Assembly: GCA_030323885.1 (NCBI GenBank)
Contig: CM059198.1
Location: 13,120,462-13,184,461, forward strand
DNA: 64,000 nucleotides
Direction of reading: 5' to 3'
Source of the DNA: Branchipolynoe longqiensis
Taxonomy: Eukaryota; Annelida; Polychaeta; Phyllodocida; Polynoidae
Shown here: in pieces, positions 20,474 through 32,156 of the stretch
How the letters are laid out: the number at the start of each line of letters is the position of its first letter
Position numbering within the stretch: position 1 is the first letter of the stretch
The notes under the pieces: generated by a model
Seen by the model: only the letters and a program-made list of their open reading frames with translations
Told to the model about the DNA's origin: nothing
The model's database searches: none
Translations under genes and position numbers: made by a program

Positions 20474-20734
20474 GTGAACGGTCACCCAGTCAAGTTCAAG
20501 CTCAACACAGGGTCGGAGGTGAAAGTGCTGCCGAGGAACATATTTGACAGAGTTTCACCCGGACAGCTGAGGAACACCCACTGTTCGCTTTTGACTTTTT
20601 CAGGGCATCGGATCACCCCGGACGGTGAGGCAGTAATTGTGATCGACGGCGGAGACTTCACGTTCCAAGTGGCGCAGAACTGCCAGCCTATTTTGGGTAA
20701 GCAGGCTTGTGCTGTGCTGAACTTGTTGGCTTGA
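20474..20734 (+). pseudogene. Gypsy aspartic protease remnant
   Basis: Retroviral-type protease fold: VNGHPVKFKLNTGSEVKVLP contains the active-site loop but with Asn in place of the catalytic Asp (NTGSE instead of DTG), so it would be inactive. It is in frame with gag after one TGA and closes at a TGA at 20732. Confidence 0.75.
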
Positions 20735-20859
20735 CTCAACGAGGTGCGCTCTAGTGTGATGACAAACATTTCCACCCCGAGCGACGACCATAGTTTGCGA
20801 GCTGCAGACTAGTGTACCGACAAACATTTCCACCCTGGGTGACAATCAGCTTCCACGAG

Positions 20860-21608
20860 CCGAACATATGGTAAGAAAATACAAAGACGTTTTTCAAGGT
20901 TTAGGTCTCATAAGGTAAAATGCTGTCATTCACGTTGATAAATATATACAACCTGTTGTCGACCCACCGAGGAGGATTCCATATGCAATTCAAAACAAAG
21001 TACATGACGAGCTGAAGCGTATGGTCGAAATGGGTGTAATTGTTGAGCAAGATGAACCCACTGAATGGGTTAATTCCATATCAATCGTAAAAAAAAACCG
21101 AATAAGATAAGGATTTGTCTGGATCCGAGTAAGTAGAACAAAGCTATCAAGAGAGGGCCATTCCCGACCAAGACTAACGACAAAATTATTGCTAAGACGG
21201 CTAACGCAAAGTATTACTCAGTTTTGGACGCCATGACAGACTATTGGCAGATAGAGTTAGACTATGAAAATTCATTGTTGTGCACATTGAACACTCCATG
21301 GGGCCGGTACAGGTACACCCATCTGCCTTTTGGCATCAAAACAGCATCATGGGTGATCTACCCGGTATCGGTATAGTCAGGGATGACATTTAGGTATTTG
21401 GGTCACCCATGGAGGAGCACAACGACAGACTCAAAGCAGTGCTGGACCGAGCTAGGCCGGTAAATCTTAAGTTAAACGACTCAAAATCTGTGTTATGCAA
21501 AACAACAGTAAAGTATCTAGGTCATCAACTTACCCAACAAGACGTGAAGCCAGATCCAGAAAGAATACAGGCGATCGTAGACATGCCAGAGCCGCATGAA
21601 AAATAAGG
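20860..21608 (+). pseudogene. Gypsy reverse transcriptase remnant
   Basis: Fragments in changing frames show the RT fold in order: the entry region (VDPPRRIPYA near 20955), VEMGVI near 21025, a degraded first-Asp segment near 21215-21245, LPFGIKTAS near 21325, a VRDDI remnant of the catalytic box near 21380, and KYLGHQLTQ near 21510. About 25 codons between the FGIKTAS and catalytic motifs appear deleted near 21345. At least three frame changes and a TAA at 21604 make it non-functional. Confidence 0.78.
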
Positions 21609-21609
21609 C

Positions 21610-22356
21610 GTGCAGAGATTCCTGGACATGGTTGGGTATGTGCACAAGTTCATATCAAACATGTCCAAAATCGCCAAACCACTGCGCACCCTCCTCGCGA
21701 AGGATGTTGCATGGCACTGGCAGAGCGAACAACAAGTTGCGTATGACAAACTCAAAGAAAAGTTGAGGACTACACCTTTTTTAGCATACTATAATGTCAA
21801 GAAACCCATTGTTATTCAGGTAGATGCTTGTCAGTCGGGGTTAGGTGCTGTGTTAATGCAGGAAAACAAACCAATCACACTTGCATATCGTGCACTTGAC
21901 TCAGTGCAGTGTGGGTATGCCACTATCGAAAAAGAGATGTTTGTCATATGTTTCAGATGCCAGAGGTTTCATGACTATATCTTTGGCAAGGAAGTTCAAA
22001 TTCAAACGGACCACAAACCATTGGTGGCGATAATGCAGAAACCAATAGACAAATTGTCAGCACAAATGCAAAGAATGCGAATGCGTTTGCAGAATTACAA
22101 TTTCCAGTTGTGTCATGTTAGGGGTTGTCTAATGTTCTTTGCAGACACGTTGTCCCGAGCACACAGTGACAATGTGGGTCACACTGACCTATTTGATGAC
22201 ACACTCAGTGTCACTGCAGTGGACATGCAATCATCCAGTCTGTTAAGTAAAATTGTCCGAGAGTATGAAAGTGATGTATCCATGTCCATGTTGAAAGTGG
22301 GTGGGGCACAACACGAATACAAACAGTCTGAGACAGTACATTCCATACAAAGATGA
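21610..22356 (+). pseudogene. Gypsy RT thumb and RNase H domain
   Basis: The longest surviving frame of this element (248 residues). It begins with the RT thumb/connection (QRFLDMVGYVHKFI, LAYYNVKKP), then RNase H with all four acidic positions: Asp in VIQVDACQSGLGAV, Glu in IEKEMFVI, Asp in QTDHKPL, and Asp in FADTLSRA. It follows directly after a stop in the RT fragment and runs into a frame change before integrase. It looks like a clean piece of an otherwise dead copy. Confidence 0.85.
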
Positions 22357-22359
22357 GCT

Positions 22360-23275
22360 AACGGTAGAAAATAACTTAGTTATGAAAGGCAATCGAGTTG
22401 TGGTACCTCCAAAGCTACGCAGTGAAATGATTGAAGCGGTGCTCGAGACACACCTGGGTATCACTAAGTCCAAGCAGTTGGCACGTGACTGCATGTTCTC
22501 TGGCCTAACATAAATAAACAAATTGAAGAAAAAGTCAGTCGATGTGACACATGTCAGAATAACCAGAAAAAGTTGCACAACAAAACCTTTGGTAAACCAC
22601 CCGATAGTATGTAAACCTTATGAAAAAATAGTGTAGATTTCTTCGAGATAAATCATGAAAATTACCTGATAACTCTAGATTATTACACTAAGTATCCTGA
22701 GGTAATGTTGTTGAAAGATACGGCATCTGTCACAGTCATCGAGGCTATGAATGATAGCTTTGCGAGGCATGGTATTCCGGGCCAGGTGATTTCGGACAAC
22801 GGTTTGCAGTTTAAGAGCCATGAGTATAAACAATGCAAAACACTCTAGGGTTACAGCCACATATTCGAGTCCACAGTACCCCCGAAGCAACGGCCAAGTT
22901 GAAAGTTTTGTACAAACAATCAAAAACATGTTAGAAAACAAGGACAGACTTTCAGCTAGCTTTGTTAAATTATAGGAACACTCCATTGCCTGTCTTGAAT
23001 GCATCTCCAGCCCAGCTGCTCATGAGCAGAAGGCTGAGGGGGAGGTTGCCAATGGCGGAATAAAATTTAATACCCAAAATGAAAAAACCCGAAGAAAGCA
23101 CAAATGGCGAAACGACAACAAAGTCAGAAAGGTTTTCATGACAAGAAATGCGGCAAGGTGCACAAACCTATGAGAACTGGCGATAGCGTCAAATATAAGA
23201 ATCATGCAGGGGAATGGAAGAAAGGGGTAATATTAGGGCGTACAGGGGTGTCGGGAGAGAATATCAAATTTTGAA
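22360..23275 (+). pseudogene. Gypsy integrase remnant
   Basis: The piece 22377-22515 is the N-terminal zinc-binding region (THLGITKSKQLARD, later CDTCQN). From about 22650 the core is visible with LITLDYYTKYPEV (first catalytic Asp) and VISDNGLQFKSHEY (second Asp). The region of the catalytic Glu is disrupted by frameshifts. The C-terminal part (GDSVKYKN, GEWKKGVILGR) resembles the Gypsy integrase C-terminal barrel. Many stops; dead. Confidence 0.78.
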
Positions 23276-23769
23276 CAAGTCAAGGAATATGTTGTAGAGA
23301 AACAGGGTTCAGATTATAAGGGCGCCAGAAGGAAGGCAGTCCCATCCGGTCGGGCAGGCACAAAGTGTTCCGATGGCGAATTCGAATGTAAACAATGCCA
23401 CTAATCTAACTAGGTCAGGTTGGGCGGTTAGACCAGCGGACGGGCTAGACCTATAGATTAGTCAGTTGAAAGCTGTAGGTATACGTAAACACATGTGCAT
23501 GTTAGTTTAAATTATATTATTATTGAGTCGTGCATTGTTATGATGTCAAGACAGATGCTATGTGGCATAGGAGGCTAAGCAGCTGGACATATCAAGGACA
23601 GCAGTGGCATATTGCACTCGAACATTTGATAAACCTGTGGTTAAAGCTAACTACCCATAATATTTTGTGTGCGTATTATTGTATTGCATCGTATTTTGAA
23701 CATGTTAAACTTGCTGTGATGATAACAAATTTGAGACATTGCATGTCTCAGAAATACTTTGAAGGGGGT

Positions 23770-23960
23770 ATGTAATATATGCATAAGAGACATCCAGGCA
23801 CATGTGGAGAACAAAGGATATGTAAATGAGATGACGTCATAGACAAAGGCTGCCAGCAGTTCAGGACCCTGGGTGGTGAATAAAAGATTCAATAACCAGA
23901 AGTCAAAGTGTTCAGACGTCATACTTTCACACCTGCTACTGTGGGAGAAACAAAAACATC
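23770..23960 (+). repeat. 3' LTR remnant of Gypsy element
   Basis: A purine tract (GAAGGGGG, 23761-23768) precedes it. Within it, 23800-23857 matches the 5' LTR remnant, TGACGTCA is at 23832-23839 and AATAAA at 23879-23884. The right limit is uncertain. Confidence 0.55.
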
Positions 23961-24099
23961 TTATCACCTCCGACTCTGTGATAAGATTAAACCACTACTG
24001 CAACTAGCTAGCATTGAAAACAAGCCCAAGCACTCGAGATTACATGTTATGGACAGTATAAACACAGCATCAACAAACAAAAAAAGTTACAGGTATAAA

Positions 24100-24629
24100 T
24101 CTGCTCCAGTCTAGTCATAAAAAAGGGTCTCCAAATATCCTTGCCATCAGCAATAATATACAGTAAATAACCTGTCACAGTGTCAGGGGCAATAATAGAC
24201 AGACTTTCAAAGCCGCCCCACAGTGACACTGACAGTATATACTGAAGTGTGCCCGTGCGCTGAGGACGCCAGTGGTGAAATCAGGAACTACACTGAGCCA
24301 GCATGTATTGTTCAGTGAAAGAATAACTGTGAGGTGGCTTATACTTCGATAATTCCTCATAGAGCCTATAAATCTGCCCTTAGTGTAGCAGTCTAAAACC
24401 ACCCCTTAGATTCCTACCCTCAGCAATAATACACCGGAAATAACCTTGAACGTGTGAGGGGTGAATAAAATACCGGTATGCCCCTAGTGCTGCGGTATAA
24501 AAGTTCAAAGTGATAATATACTTGTAAGTGGTGAACAATACTGGTATAATCCCCCCCCCCCCCCCATGTAGCGGTGCCCTCACATGTCCCTGCTATAGCA
24601 ATAATTAATATACTGGCAAAAACCCGTCA
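24100..24629. repeat. Diverged tandem repeat that hosts the Harbinger element, left part
   Basis: The phrases AGCAATAATATAC, TGTAGCGGTATAAAA-like and CCTGTCAGGGGC recur at irregular spacing here and again at 29061-29230 on the other side of the transposon. The Harbinger element therefore sits inside a pre-existing tandem array. A C-run of about 14 lies at 24549. Confidence 0.55.
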
Positions 24630-25011
24630 GGGCCTGTATGCACCAATCGGTGATAGGCTTAGCCGGGGCTAAGGCGCTAGCCGCGGATAGCTACCACGGG
24701 GTAGAGGCGGGTTGGAGAGCTGTGTCAATCGGTATTCACCAATCTGCTAGCCGTTGCGGATAGCTGACCGTGACCTAATTTTGTGAGTTGGGGAATCCCC
24801 TTGAGCCGGTATCGGCGAGCACCCTTATCGCATAACGTTCTCGCTCAGAACCAGCGGAAAGCAGGACGCACGACTCAATCTGGATTCGCTGTGGTGTTAT
24901 TTCTTTCCATTATTCCGTTTTGTGACCAACTACCTCTGTCTTCATACCGTTTGTGAGTTTCTATTTACATTAGTGCCATCTTCACTCATCCATACATCCT
25001 TATCGACAAGC

Positions 25012-27044
25012 ATGGCTTCTCAAAGCGACTCTGTTTGTTCTAACAAATGAGCGTGCAAAGCCAACTATAGTGACGTTGAGGTGCGAGTAATGTTGGAGGA
25101 AATTATGAGTGCACGATCTGTTTTGTTCGGCTCTTTCAACGATCAAATCAGCATGCAAGACAAAACCAAGGCTTGGGAGCGGGTGACCCTGGCCGTCAAT
25201 TCGTGTGGTGTTGCCAAGCGTTCCAGACTCGAGGTGAAGGAGAAATGGAAAACTATCAAATCCGATGTGATAGGGCGCCAGAGAAGGGCGCTCCGAACTG
25301 GTGGAGGTCCTCCAGACCCTCCCGTCCAATATGAGGATGCTGTGCTTCAAATCGTTGGCGCCGATTCGACCATCATCCATGGAATACTTGGTAAGTTAAC
25401 CGAATAAATACCCATGTTTTTCAGCGTATGAAGTATACATAGTGTTTACCTTTAAAAGCATGTTGACAGTTTGCATATCTATCTTCATCTATCTCTGTCT
25501 ATGTCTGTCACGCTTTGCTGTCACTTGTCTACACACTCTAACATTCTCTGTGAACTAGCACAATTAACTAGACAATAAAATATATTATTGCGTCTGACTG
25601 AAAACTAGCGACTTATAATAAACAAACGCAACAACCCACTTAATTACAATAGCTGTATGAAATTTTATTATAGCGGACTAACAAGTTTTTTTGGCAGTAT
25701 GCTACTCTCTACTAGTATTAAATTTGTTTACCCTATTTTTGTAGTCATCTCATTACTAGTGCCTCTGCAAAATACTCTTTGTTCACTTGGATGTCTTATC
25801 TTAAATACAGTTATTTGCTTTACTGGCCTTCTTATCAATTAATTTGTCTTTTACATTTCAGTGCCTTCCCCTTCAAGTTTCATCATGTCCTCAAACTCTG
25901 ATGTTGACATCGATTTGGCGTTCCCCACTCCCTCGCAATCGACACAGATGGACCCCGACAGCGAACCAGCATCGCATGCCATCACTAACGTCGATCGACC
26001 CACGGCTTCATTGACCCCTGTGCCAGAGACGGCAACCACTGGCATGTTTGCCCTCAGCGAACCGTTTTCTCTGCCAGGTATGCTCTTTATGAATTACTCT
26101 ATTGAAAGGCGCACTAACCAGGCACAAACAAATACCTCTGTTGGCATGTTACATATACAAAAGAAACATCCAGTTGAAATGCTTGTCGATTCGTGTTCAC
26201 TTATTTCTTGTGCCGTTCCAAAGCAAACATTAAGAATATGCATTAAGGATGTTCGCCAACAAATCTACCAAGTGGAAATACTATTTTACTCTATAGCACA
26301 TATATAACACATATTATTCTACTGCCCAATTTCCTTTGCATTTTACTTATAGAAACACCAATTCACTAATCCTCCATTACACCCACCACAGCTTGGTAAC
26401 CACTTGGTACCAGCCTGGTAACGGCACAAATCCACTAATACTCCACCACACCCGCCACAGCTTGGTAATCGCTTGGTACCAGCCTGGTTTCCTTTTATAT
26501 TAATGGAAGCAACATTAAGTTTTCTCTGCCAAAATAGAGTTTTATATAACAAAAGAAATATATACCACATATTATTCTAGTGCCCACTTCCTGTCAATTG
26601 TACTTATACAAAAACTGGCAATTTATAATGCTGTGCGTTTTTTTACGCACAGTTGACCTCTCGCCGGCCGTCATTGTGGCAGACCTTGACGATGGCCATG
26701 TCAGTGTGAGCGCAGAGCCTGATCACACTCGACACACATCAACAGGACCATCACGCGGGTGGACAAGCAGGCGTCGTTCCCACTCTTCACAGGCAAACAG
26801 TTCACGCACGAAATCGGGCCACGGTTCCGGGAACGACAAGGAGGAACGTGCGGCATTCATACAATTTCTAAAAAATTCTAGTGAGAGCTCTAAATCAAAG
26901 AAACGCTACTTTGATGCACAATGTGACTGTTTGTTACTAAATCAAACTCGTATACAGGCACATACAGACTTGCTACAGACGCAGCAGAGGCGTGAGATGC
27001 TAGAAATAGCTCGTCTACAGAAAGATTTGGGCATTACCAAATGA
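25012..27044 (+). pseudogene. Harbinger Myb/SANT-like (NAIF1-type) protein gene, three exons
   Basis: In this superfamily the Myb-like partner binds transposon DNA and helps bring the transposase into the nucleus. I infer exons 25012-25390, 25862-26077 and 26653-27044: donors GTAAGT and GTATGC, acceptors ATTTCAG and ACGCACAG, all joins in phase 1. Exon 1 encodes the trihelical Myb/SANT-like domain (VMLEEIMSARSVLFG, AWERVTLAVNSCG, VKEKWKTIKSDV, TGGGPPDPP); exon 2 is Ser/Pro/Thr-rich and acidic; exon 3 has an Arg/Ser-rich stretch and a C-terminal helix with many Gln and Leu. A TGA at 25048 interrupts codon 13, plausibly a decayed CGA; otherwise the frame is open. Confidence 0.85.
26306..26612. 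repeat. Internal duplications in intron 2 of the Harbinger Myb gene
   Basis: The phrase CACATATTATTCTA...TGCCCA recurs at 26309 and 26570. A 69-bp unit with CTTGGTACCAGCCTGG is duplicated at about 26392 and 26461. A third phrase, CCTTTTATATTAATGGAAGC, occurs at 26491 and again at 27120, downstream of exon 3. These are small local duplications of non-coding sequence. Confidence 0.65.
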
Positions 27045-27474
27045 GTAGTCATGTTAGGTATGTGTAAACTTAGGCCAGTCCAAACGTCACAAACTTATTT
27101 TTCATAGGAATATTTTCGTACCTTTTATATTAATGGAAGCAACATAAAGTTTTCTCTGGCAAATTGCAGTTTTATATAACAAAAGACAACTATACTATAT
27201 TACTATACTAATATATTTCCCATAATATTTTCCCTCTTAACACAGAAAATACTAATGCTCAGCAACTGATGCCATAGAAGACATGTACACTTTGTTGTCT
27301 GTTTTTAATGGTAGCTGATATACCGACTAATTTGTGTGATTGTTTGTTGTTTTTTTACGTCCTAGCAACATCTAAGGTCATACTAATTTGTGTGTAAATA
27401 AACCAAGTGATGAACCAATATTCGCTTTTATTCTCGTGTTACTTTTTATGCTTGTTGCTTACATTGACACAGCT

Positions 27475-28871
27475 TTATGCAAAAAACGTGTTGACAAGTC
27501 TCTGTCGGGCAGCTTTGCCAACTGCGATACGAACCCTCTCCGACCGGTCATAGTTATCTGGACGAGCCTGGATCGGAGCGTCAGCCTGTTCCTCATAGTG
27601 TGCTGCATCATCACCCTCAGAATCATTATCTGATTCTGTGTCTGATGGATCTTCGAGGTTAAGCTTTCTGGTGCGGTTGTGGAGGATGATGCAGGCGGTG
27701 ATGACGTTGCAAGCCCTAACAGGGTGCAAACGGAGCCTACGCAGACAATGCCAACGCCTCTTTAAAAACTCCAATAGCCCTCTCAACTAGTGTTCTAGCA
27801 GATTTGTGGTGGACGTTATAGGCCAGTTCCTGCGCATTGTTAGGGTTGGCGATAGGCGTTAGTAACCAATCACGCATCATGTAGCCGCTATCCCCAAGTA
27901 GCAGACCTTGCACAGGTTTAGCTCCGTCCGTCTCAAACGCGTCAAAGAGGTCTGATTCCCGTAGGATACGTGAATCATGTACACTACCTGGCCAACGGAC
28001 GATGCAGTCTATGAAGACCAGTTCGCTGTCACAGATCACCTTAGATGATCAAGATGACCAAGAAAAAAGAGAGAGGATTTTAAGTAGGTACGCAGTCTAT
28101 GGGCAGTACGAGTAGGTGGTTGGTGTCAATTAGATGTATCTAAAAACAAGCCCGATATAATCTGTATGAAGACACATATATTCATATAGGATAGGCTGAA
28201 GGAATATATTTAGCACTACACGAGTCGGTGTCAATCAGGCTGCTCAATTTGTGGGTTGGGTTGGTTCATGCTCCCAAGATAAGTAAGTACAAGAGCAACA
28301 CTAAATGATCGTATACACTGAGAGTTTAGGGAACTGAAAAACATACCTGAACATTGATCGAGTGGTAGTTCTTGTGGTTGACGTACTCATGTTCGTTTTC
28401 AGAGGGAGCTTCGATTCTTATCTGTGTGCCATCGATGCAGCCAAAAACGCCGGGGAATCCGTAGGTGTTGTAAATGTGCAATTTAGTCCTGTCTGCCTTT
28501 TCCTGAGTAGGCAAGTGAACATGAGCGTGTATTTGGCGTATGAGAGCATCCGTTACGCGATGAATTGTGCGTGAAACAGTTGATTGACTGATACCTACGA
28601 GCTCGCCACACACATCTTGGAACCCCCCTGTCGCGTAGAAGCGTAGAGTAATCAGTACTTGCATTAGCGGTGGCAATGCGCCCTGTCGCTGCCATATCGG
28701 TAAATCGTCTCGCACACTATCTGTTATTGCAAGTATATCATGCCGACGAAATCTGAACTTGCCGAATAGCTCCTGGTCGTCAAATTTTTCAAACGGATGG
28801 CTCCGATCTCGAATAATCCGATTTCTACGCAGTTGTCTGTGGTAAAAGCGTCTGATCAACACGACGTCCAT
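27475..28871 (-). pseudogene. Harbinger DDE transposase, two exons, one frameshift
   Basis: The enzyme cuts and rejoins transposon ends. Exon 1 runs from an ATG at 28871 to 28347 (donor GTATGT), exon 2 from 28039 (acceptor CTAAG) to a TAA at 27475, joined in phase 0 across a 307-bp intron. Residues about 90-110 form a helix-turn-helix (GISQSTVSRTIHRVTD). The catalytic triad is intact: Asp about 147 in CIDGTQI, Asp about 225 in LLGDSGYM, Glu about 261 in LVERAIG. The frame shifts by one base at an A5 run (27764-27768, T5 on the sense strand); beyond it the usual KRRWHCL and LHPVRACNVITACIILHN continue. Removing one base would restore the frame, so the copy looks recently broken. Confidence 0.9.
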
Positions 28872-29060
28872 CTTGGAAAAGCGCACTAACCCAATCGGAT
28901 AGGCCCTAAACAGACCTCGGAAGGTGGTTTAACTTAGCCACGGTTAACTCACGCGGTTAGCGCTAACTCCGATTGGTGAATACCGAATTTTCACATTTAG
29001 CCGTACGGGGATACCTTAGCCGCGGTTAAGGCCCTACCCCCGATTGGTGCATACGGCCCC

Positions 29061-29230
29061 TGGAGGCTATGCTATACTAGTGTAAATCTGTCCCTGTAGT
29101 GTAGCGGTATAAAACTGTACCCAGCAATAATATACTGAAAGGAAGCTGCCAGGGGCAATATTGTACTGATATTAATCTGCCTCCTCTGTAGCAGTATAAA
29201 ATGGCCTCGTCGGGTTCCAAACTCCAGCAA
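29061..29230. repeat. Diverged tandem repeat, right part of Harbinger target
   Basis: Continues the array seen at 24100-24629 (TGTAGCGGTATAAAA, AGCAATAATATACTG, CAGGGGCAATATT). Confidence 0.55.
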
Positions 29231-29430
29231 TGACGCACTAGACTGAACATTTTATGTTATGATTGAGATAACTAATGACATTGATGGAGTGTCACTTATT
29301 TGAGCAGTAAGTAATACTTGTCCACAAGTCGGTGCAAGGTCAGCAAGGTGCAGGGTAGCATATATGTTCGTCAATATATATATATATACATATATATATA
29401 TAGGTATTACGAAAAATTAGAAGACCAAGA

Positions 29431-29757
29431 TTGCTTGTTTGTTGGGGTTTACGTCTGGGGTCATATCAGGATGCACACCGACTTGTGATACTGTACACTC
29501 ACCGCAACGTTATAGTGCTGTCCTAGTGGGAGACTGAACCACTAACATCATGACCCGATTTCTCCCTCAGTTATATTATCCTGATATTGATTCAATCAGT
29601 CCTTGCTCTATCCTCCGAATCTGGCATCCAAAAACCAGGCTAGCTAGCGACAAGTATCAATTGTGTAAGTCATTGGTTTGACTAGGTTGACATTCGAGCA
29701 CATAATCTACGGTACAGGAAACCAGCCACCACTCTTACCGATTCAATTGTCTTGTCC
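29431..29757 (-). mobile_element. SINE-1 copy
   Basis: The tail is at the left (GTTTACGTCTGGGGTCATATCAGG, shortened by one phrase), the body in order, and the head at the right ending near CCGATTCAATTGTC. A TA microsatellite precedes it at 29366-29402. Confidence 0.75.
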
Positions 29758-30436
29758 GATATACTGATGTCCGCAATGAGCCCCATTACCACACGGTGGC
29801 GGCAGTGACTATGGTGTCCAGTGTTGTAGTAATTCAGCAACAGGTGACAGCAGGCTAGCAGTGGGCCACACGGACTGACCCACACTCTCTAATGGCCACC
29901 CCACGAGAAGTTACCTGCGACCCAGCTGGCCAGGGACCAGGGCACTTCCCGTGTGAGATCCGTAGAACTTCTATAAGGCAGATTAAACCTGGTTTGAAGC
30001 TGACTTGGTGTTTCCCTTCGTTCTTTATGAAGATTTAGATGTGGTCCACCACAATAAGAAGAATAGGAACTATCACAAACACTTCCTTTGTTGAAAGGGA
30101 CATCCCCTACATGATGTTGTTTCCTTTCGCAATGCAGAAGACCCACAAGTGCACACAGGGTGCATTCTAGAAGTATTTCCAGCAAAAAGTGCAGGTTTAG
30201 TATTTTTGCCGAGTCAACATTTCTCTCGATACCCACCAACATAGAACTACTAAGCACTTGAGGCATTAGTATTCTCCACCCAGACAACTTCACTGAATTG
30301 ACGTCAGAAGCTTTTGGCAGCTCATGGTCTTAGTTACGTGCCTACTTACTCCCACTCAGACATAACAGGTCGACAGCTGGGAAAGTAATTGCATGTTATA
30401 ACTGATGTATCCAATAAGGAATCTGTATTGGCAGTC
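29758..30436. other. Unassigned DNA with weak repeat
   Basis: The part 29798-29980 loosely resembles 63595-63790 (shared phrase ACCTGCGACCYRRCTGG), suggesting an old repeat. No gene recognised. Confidence 0.4.
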
Positions 30437-30955
30437 AAGGCTAGCGCATCTTTCAGCTGACTTCGCCAGAGACTCTGGAACAACCACCATGTGTCCATGT
30501 GGGTCAAAGGCAAGATCTACCGTGCAATCGTGCTATCCACCCTACTATATGGAGCCGAGGCCTGGACAGTGTACAGACGACAGGTGAAAAAGCTGCATGC
30601 CTTCATGATGTGACATCTGCGTTCAATCATGAAGCTAACCTGGAAGGACAAAGTGACAAATAAGGAAATACTCAAATGGACAGGGCTGCCCTCTATGGAA
30701 GATCTTCTGATCAAAAAGAATCTCCGGTGGACTGAACACCTCCTGAGGATGTCATCAGACAGGCTACCAAAGCAGATCCTCTATTCTCAACTGTATTCTG
30801 GTTACAGAAAGAGAGGGCACCCTCATCTCCGATTCAAGGATACCATGACTGACTCATGGATGTCACTCTCACAGCAGAGAGCTAAATGGAGAGCGGCAGT
30901 CAAGTAATGAAAGGAGTCTTTGTCGCATCGCGACCAACAGCATGATGATGATGAT
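30437..30955 (+). pseudogene. LINE 3' end, 5'-truncated
   Basis: The same family as 10525-10985. Plus-strand translation gives the RT C-terminal part (KASASF, VKGKIYRAIVLSTLLYGAEA, TVYRRQVKKL, KDKVTNKEIL, PSMEDLL, HLLRMSSDR) and ends with AKWRAAVK and a TAA at 30905, then a non-coding end finishing in (ATG)n at 30943-30960. Two internal stops (near 30466 and 30612) mark it as dead. The truncation at about 30437 is typical of incomplete target-primed reverse transcription. Confidence 0.82.
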
Positions 30956-30996
30956 GATGATTGGCAGTCTTTGTTTAATACCACATAGTGGGCAAG

Positions 30997-31375
30997 TTTG
31001 TGTGTTGTTGTTTTACATCCTAGCAACATCCTCGCCGTGAATATGGCCTATACTGCCGAGACGGCGTAAAGCACCCACCAATCAATCAATCAGCGACATC
31101 CAAGGCCATATCACAATGTGTACCGATTTGTGATAGTGTGCACTCATGGAAATTTTATAGTTTTGCTTCACTGGGGGACCAGGCCGCCGGCACCATGACC
31201 CAATATCCACTCAGGCACACTGTCCCTTGTCCTATCCTAATAGTATTAATGCCAAACGCCAGGATAGGTAGTATGAATTGTATACGCCATTGGTTTGTTT
31301 CGGTTGGAATTCAAAGTCATGACCCTCCGCACAGGAAGCCTGCACTCTCCTGATTTGGCCGGGCCATCTCGTCAA
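30997..31375 (-). mobile_element. SINE-1 copy split by a SINE-4 tail
   Basis: The tail word TTTTACATCCTAGCAACATCC is broken at 31031 and resumes at 31092 with AGCGACATCCAAGG. The body continues to the head near 31373 (GATTTGGCCGGGCC). Confidence 0.8.
31032..31091 (+). mobile_element. SINE-4 truncated insertion with target duplication
   Basis: Sixty bases ending in (AATC)n, flanked by AGCAACATCC (31022-31031) and AGCGACATCC (31092-31101), a 10-bp duplication with one mismatch. It lies inside the SINE-1 tail. Confidence 0.8.
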
Positions 31376-31405
31376 GAAGTGCCGATGGCGAGCGGCTGGC
31401 TGCCT

Positions 31406-32156
31406 GGGCCCGTATGCATGGAGCAGTGTTAGCGGCGTGTGGTGTTATCGCTCTAACACAGGGTAGCTAACACCGGTTATCGGCGTCGTCAAGAACTATG
31501 TCAAGCCGTATGCATGGGCGCTTAAACGGTGAGTGTTAGCTCAACGTGAATGTATTCATAGATTTGGGAAATCCCTCTGCGTTTGTAGCCATAATTAGGC
31601 TCAAATCTATTGAATGCGATCATATTTAACAGAATTACATACGCAATAAGTGAAATTTAAGCAAATTAACCCTAAAAACGAAGCGATATTAACGCAGCAG
31701 CCGCATTGGCGGCGATATTAATAGTTATATTTTCGAATCGATGAACGTAAAGTAAACAAATCGCCGCCGCCGCCGCATCGACGTCGCTTTCCATACTGGC
31801 GGCGGCGGTTTGTTGACTACCTTCGTCGATTAAAAAATATAACTATTAATATCACCGCCAATGCGGCGGCAGCGTTAATATCGCTTCGTTTTTAGGGTTA
31901 ATTTGATTAAATTTCACTTATTGCGTATTTAATTCTGTCAAATATGATAGCATTAAATAGTTTGGTGTCCATCCTGACACTAACCTAACACTAACACCGC
32001 TGTAAACCTGCTGGGGGGCAGGTTTACATTCTTCTAATTTAAACGTGCGGTGTTAGGCCTAACACTGCTCCATGCATACCAACTTTTCTGCGCTAAACCA
32101 GAAATCCCGCCATAAACGTGTTTTGGGTCGCTAACACCGCTCCATGCATACGGCCT
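31406..32156. mobile_element. Harbinger-type MITE
   Basis: Inverted ends (GGGCCCGTATGCATGGAGC on the left, inverted near 32138-32156), then GTGTTAGC on both sides. It contains two copies of the 78-bp module in inverted orientation (about 31590-31690 and 31890-31965) around a GC-rich centre with GCCGCCGCC words. No coding potential. Confidence 0.75.

Larger units (their letters stand above)
24630..29060. mobile_element. PIF/Harbinger transposon, near-complete
   Basis: The ends are inverted: GGGCCTGTATGCACCAATCGG-like at 24630 and its inverse at 29040-29060, followed by inverted subterminal words built on TTAGCCGCGG. Inside are the two genes that define the superfamily: a Myb/SANT-like gene on the plus strand and a DDE transposase on the minus strand, converging tail to tail. 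I see no clean 3-bp target duplication (TCA on the left, TGG or CTG on the right). One stop in the Myb gene and one frameshift in the transposase suggest it is recently inactivated. Confidence 0.9.

Noticed and set aside
25657..25842. Hydrophobic 61-residue frame resembling a membrane protein
   Set aside because: It lies wholly in the first intron of the Harbinger Myb gene and is AT-rich; no support.
24630..29060. Exact target-site duplication for the Harbinger element
   Set aside because: Left TCA and right TGG/CTG do not match; I could not define a duplication without forcing the ends.
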